From assembly GCA_005879205.1 (NCBI GenBank), contig VBLD01000150.1:1-5417 (forward strand): a stretch of DNA of 5,417 bases. The letters are read 5' to 3'. The notes under the pieces were generated by a model, which had not been told where the DNA came from, did not search any database, and saw nothing but the letters and a program-made list of their open reading frames with translations. Position numbers and translations under genes: made by a program. Within the stretch, counting starts at the first letter, position 1. The number at the start of each line of letters is the position of its first letter. This document shows positions 5,176 through 5,417 of the stretch, piece after piece. Source of the stretch: Deltaproteobacteria bacterium. GTDB taxonomy: Bacteria > Desulfobacterota > Binatia > DP-6.

Positions 5176-5417
5176 CCGTCACGGGCGGCGAGCCCGACCC
5201 TTCCCGCCTCGTGCGCCTACGGGCGGCGCTCGCCGCCTCGGCGCTCGTCCACGGGCTCGCGATCCTGCTCGTCGTGCGCGTCGGGCCGGGACCCGTGCGG
5301 CCGGTGCTCGTCGCCATCCCCATCTCGCTGGTTGCCGGGATGGGTGGCGGCGGCGACGCGGCAGCGCCCGGCCCTCCGGCGGACACTCCCGCGCCGGTCC
5401 CCGAAGCCGACGCAGTC
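5172..5417 (+). CDS. TonB-family energy transducer, N-terminal part (cut by window end)
   Basis: GTG5172 overlaps the preceding TGA (GTGA), and the frame stays open to the end of the window, giving 82 residues. The layout is TonB-like: a short cytoplasmic stretch with basic residues (RLVRLR, 12-17), one membrane helix (about 18-35, AALAASALVHGLAILLVV), then a periplasmic linker rich in Pro, Ala and Gly (GMGGGGDAAAPGPPADTPAP). The helix carries S23-x3-H27, matching the conserved Ser and His of the TonB transmembrane helix (S16 and H20 in E. coli) that take part in coupling to ExbB/ExbD. TonB proteins pass proton-motive energy to outer-membrane receptors, or form part of related envelope machines. 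The C-terminal domain that would prove this is outside the window. No strong ribosome binding site is seen; translation probably depends on termination of the upstream gene. Another single-pass Pro-rich envelope protein such as a TolA-like one is possible. Confidence 0.68.
   Translation, partial: MTVTGGEPDPSRLVRLRAALAASALVHGLAILLVVRVGPGPVRPVLVAIPISLVAGMGGGGDAAAPGPPADTPAPVPEADAV

Noticed and set aside
1..5417. CRISPR array, tRNA/rRNA genes, insertion sequence or transposase
   Set aside because: I saw no regularly spaced direct repeats, no tRNA-like cloverleaf or CCA end, and no transposase motif or terminal inverted repeats.

Overview
This is a high-GC window, with G/C-rich third codon positions in nearly every gene. 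It looks like chromosomal DNA from an environmental Gram-negative bacterium, perhaps a myxobacterial/deltaproteobacterial-type or Binatota-like lineage. A TonB-type energy transducer implies an outer membrane. A secreted NxxGxxAF-repeat protein and a peroxisomal-MFE-2-like short-chain dehydrogenase are the kind of genes seen in such genomes. The lineage is an inference; there is no rRNA or other taxonomic marker here.

Layout. (1) Positions 1-553 hold two small overlapping reading frames of unknown function: the 3' end of one gene and a second whose start is unclear. Both look less GC-biased than the rest. (2) After a GC-rich hairpin and a promoter-like TTGACA element comes a well-supported NAD(P)-dependent SDR (717-1655). 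(3) Facing it, with stop codons only 4 bp apart, is a large minus-strand gene (1660-3834) for an exported protein built from about a dozen imperfect repeats of about 52 residues. (4) A 160-bp divergent intergenic region with two inverted repeats separates it from (5) a tightly overlapping plus-strand operon. This comprises an Lgt-like integral membrane protein lacking key catalytic residues, a small soluble helical protein that looks like a cytochrome-type domain without its CxxCH haem site, and the N-terminus of a TonB-family protein that runs off the window.

How the genes may work together. The three genes after 3995 overlap by 22 and 4 nt and are almost certainly co-transcribed and translationally coupled, so an envelope-related shared role is plausible. 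The SDR and the repeat protein are separate units with no evident functional link to the operon. The best candidate for something undescribed is the degenerate-Lgt / haem-less-cytochrome-like / TonB trio. This is a hypothesis from sequence reading only. Many long extra open frames in the window are shadows caused by high GC.
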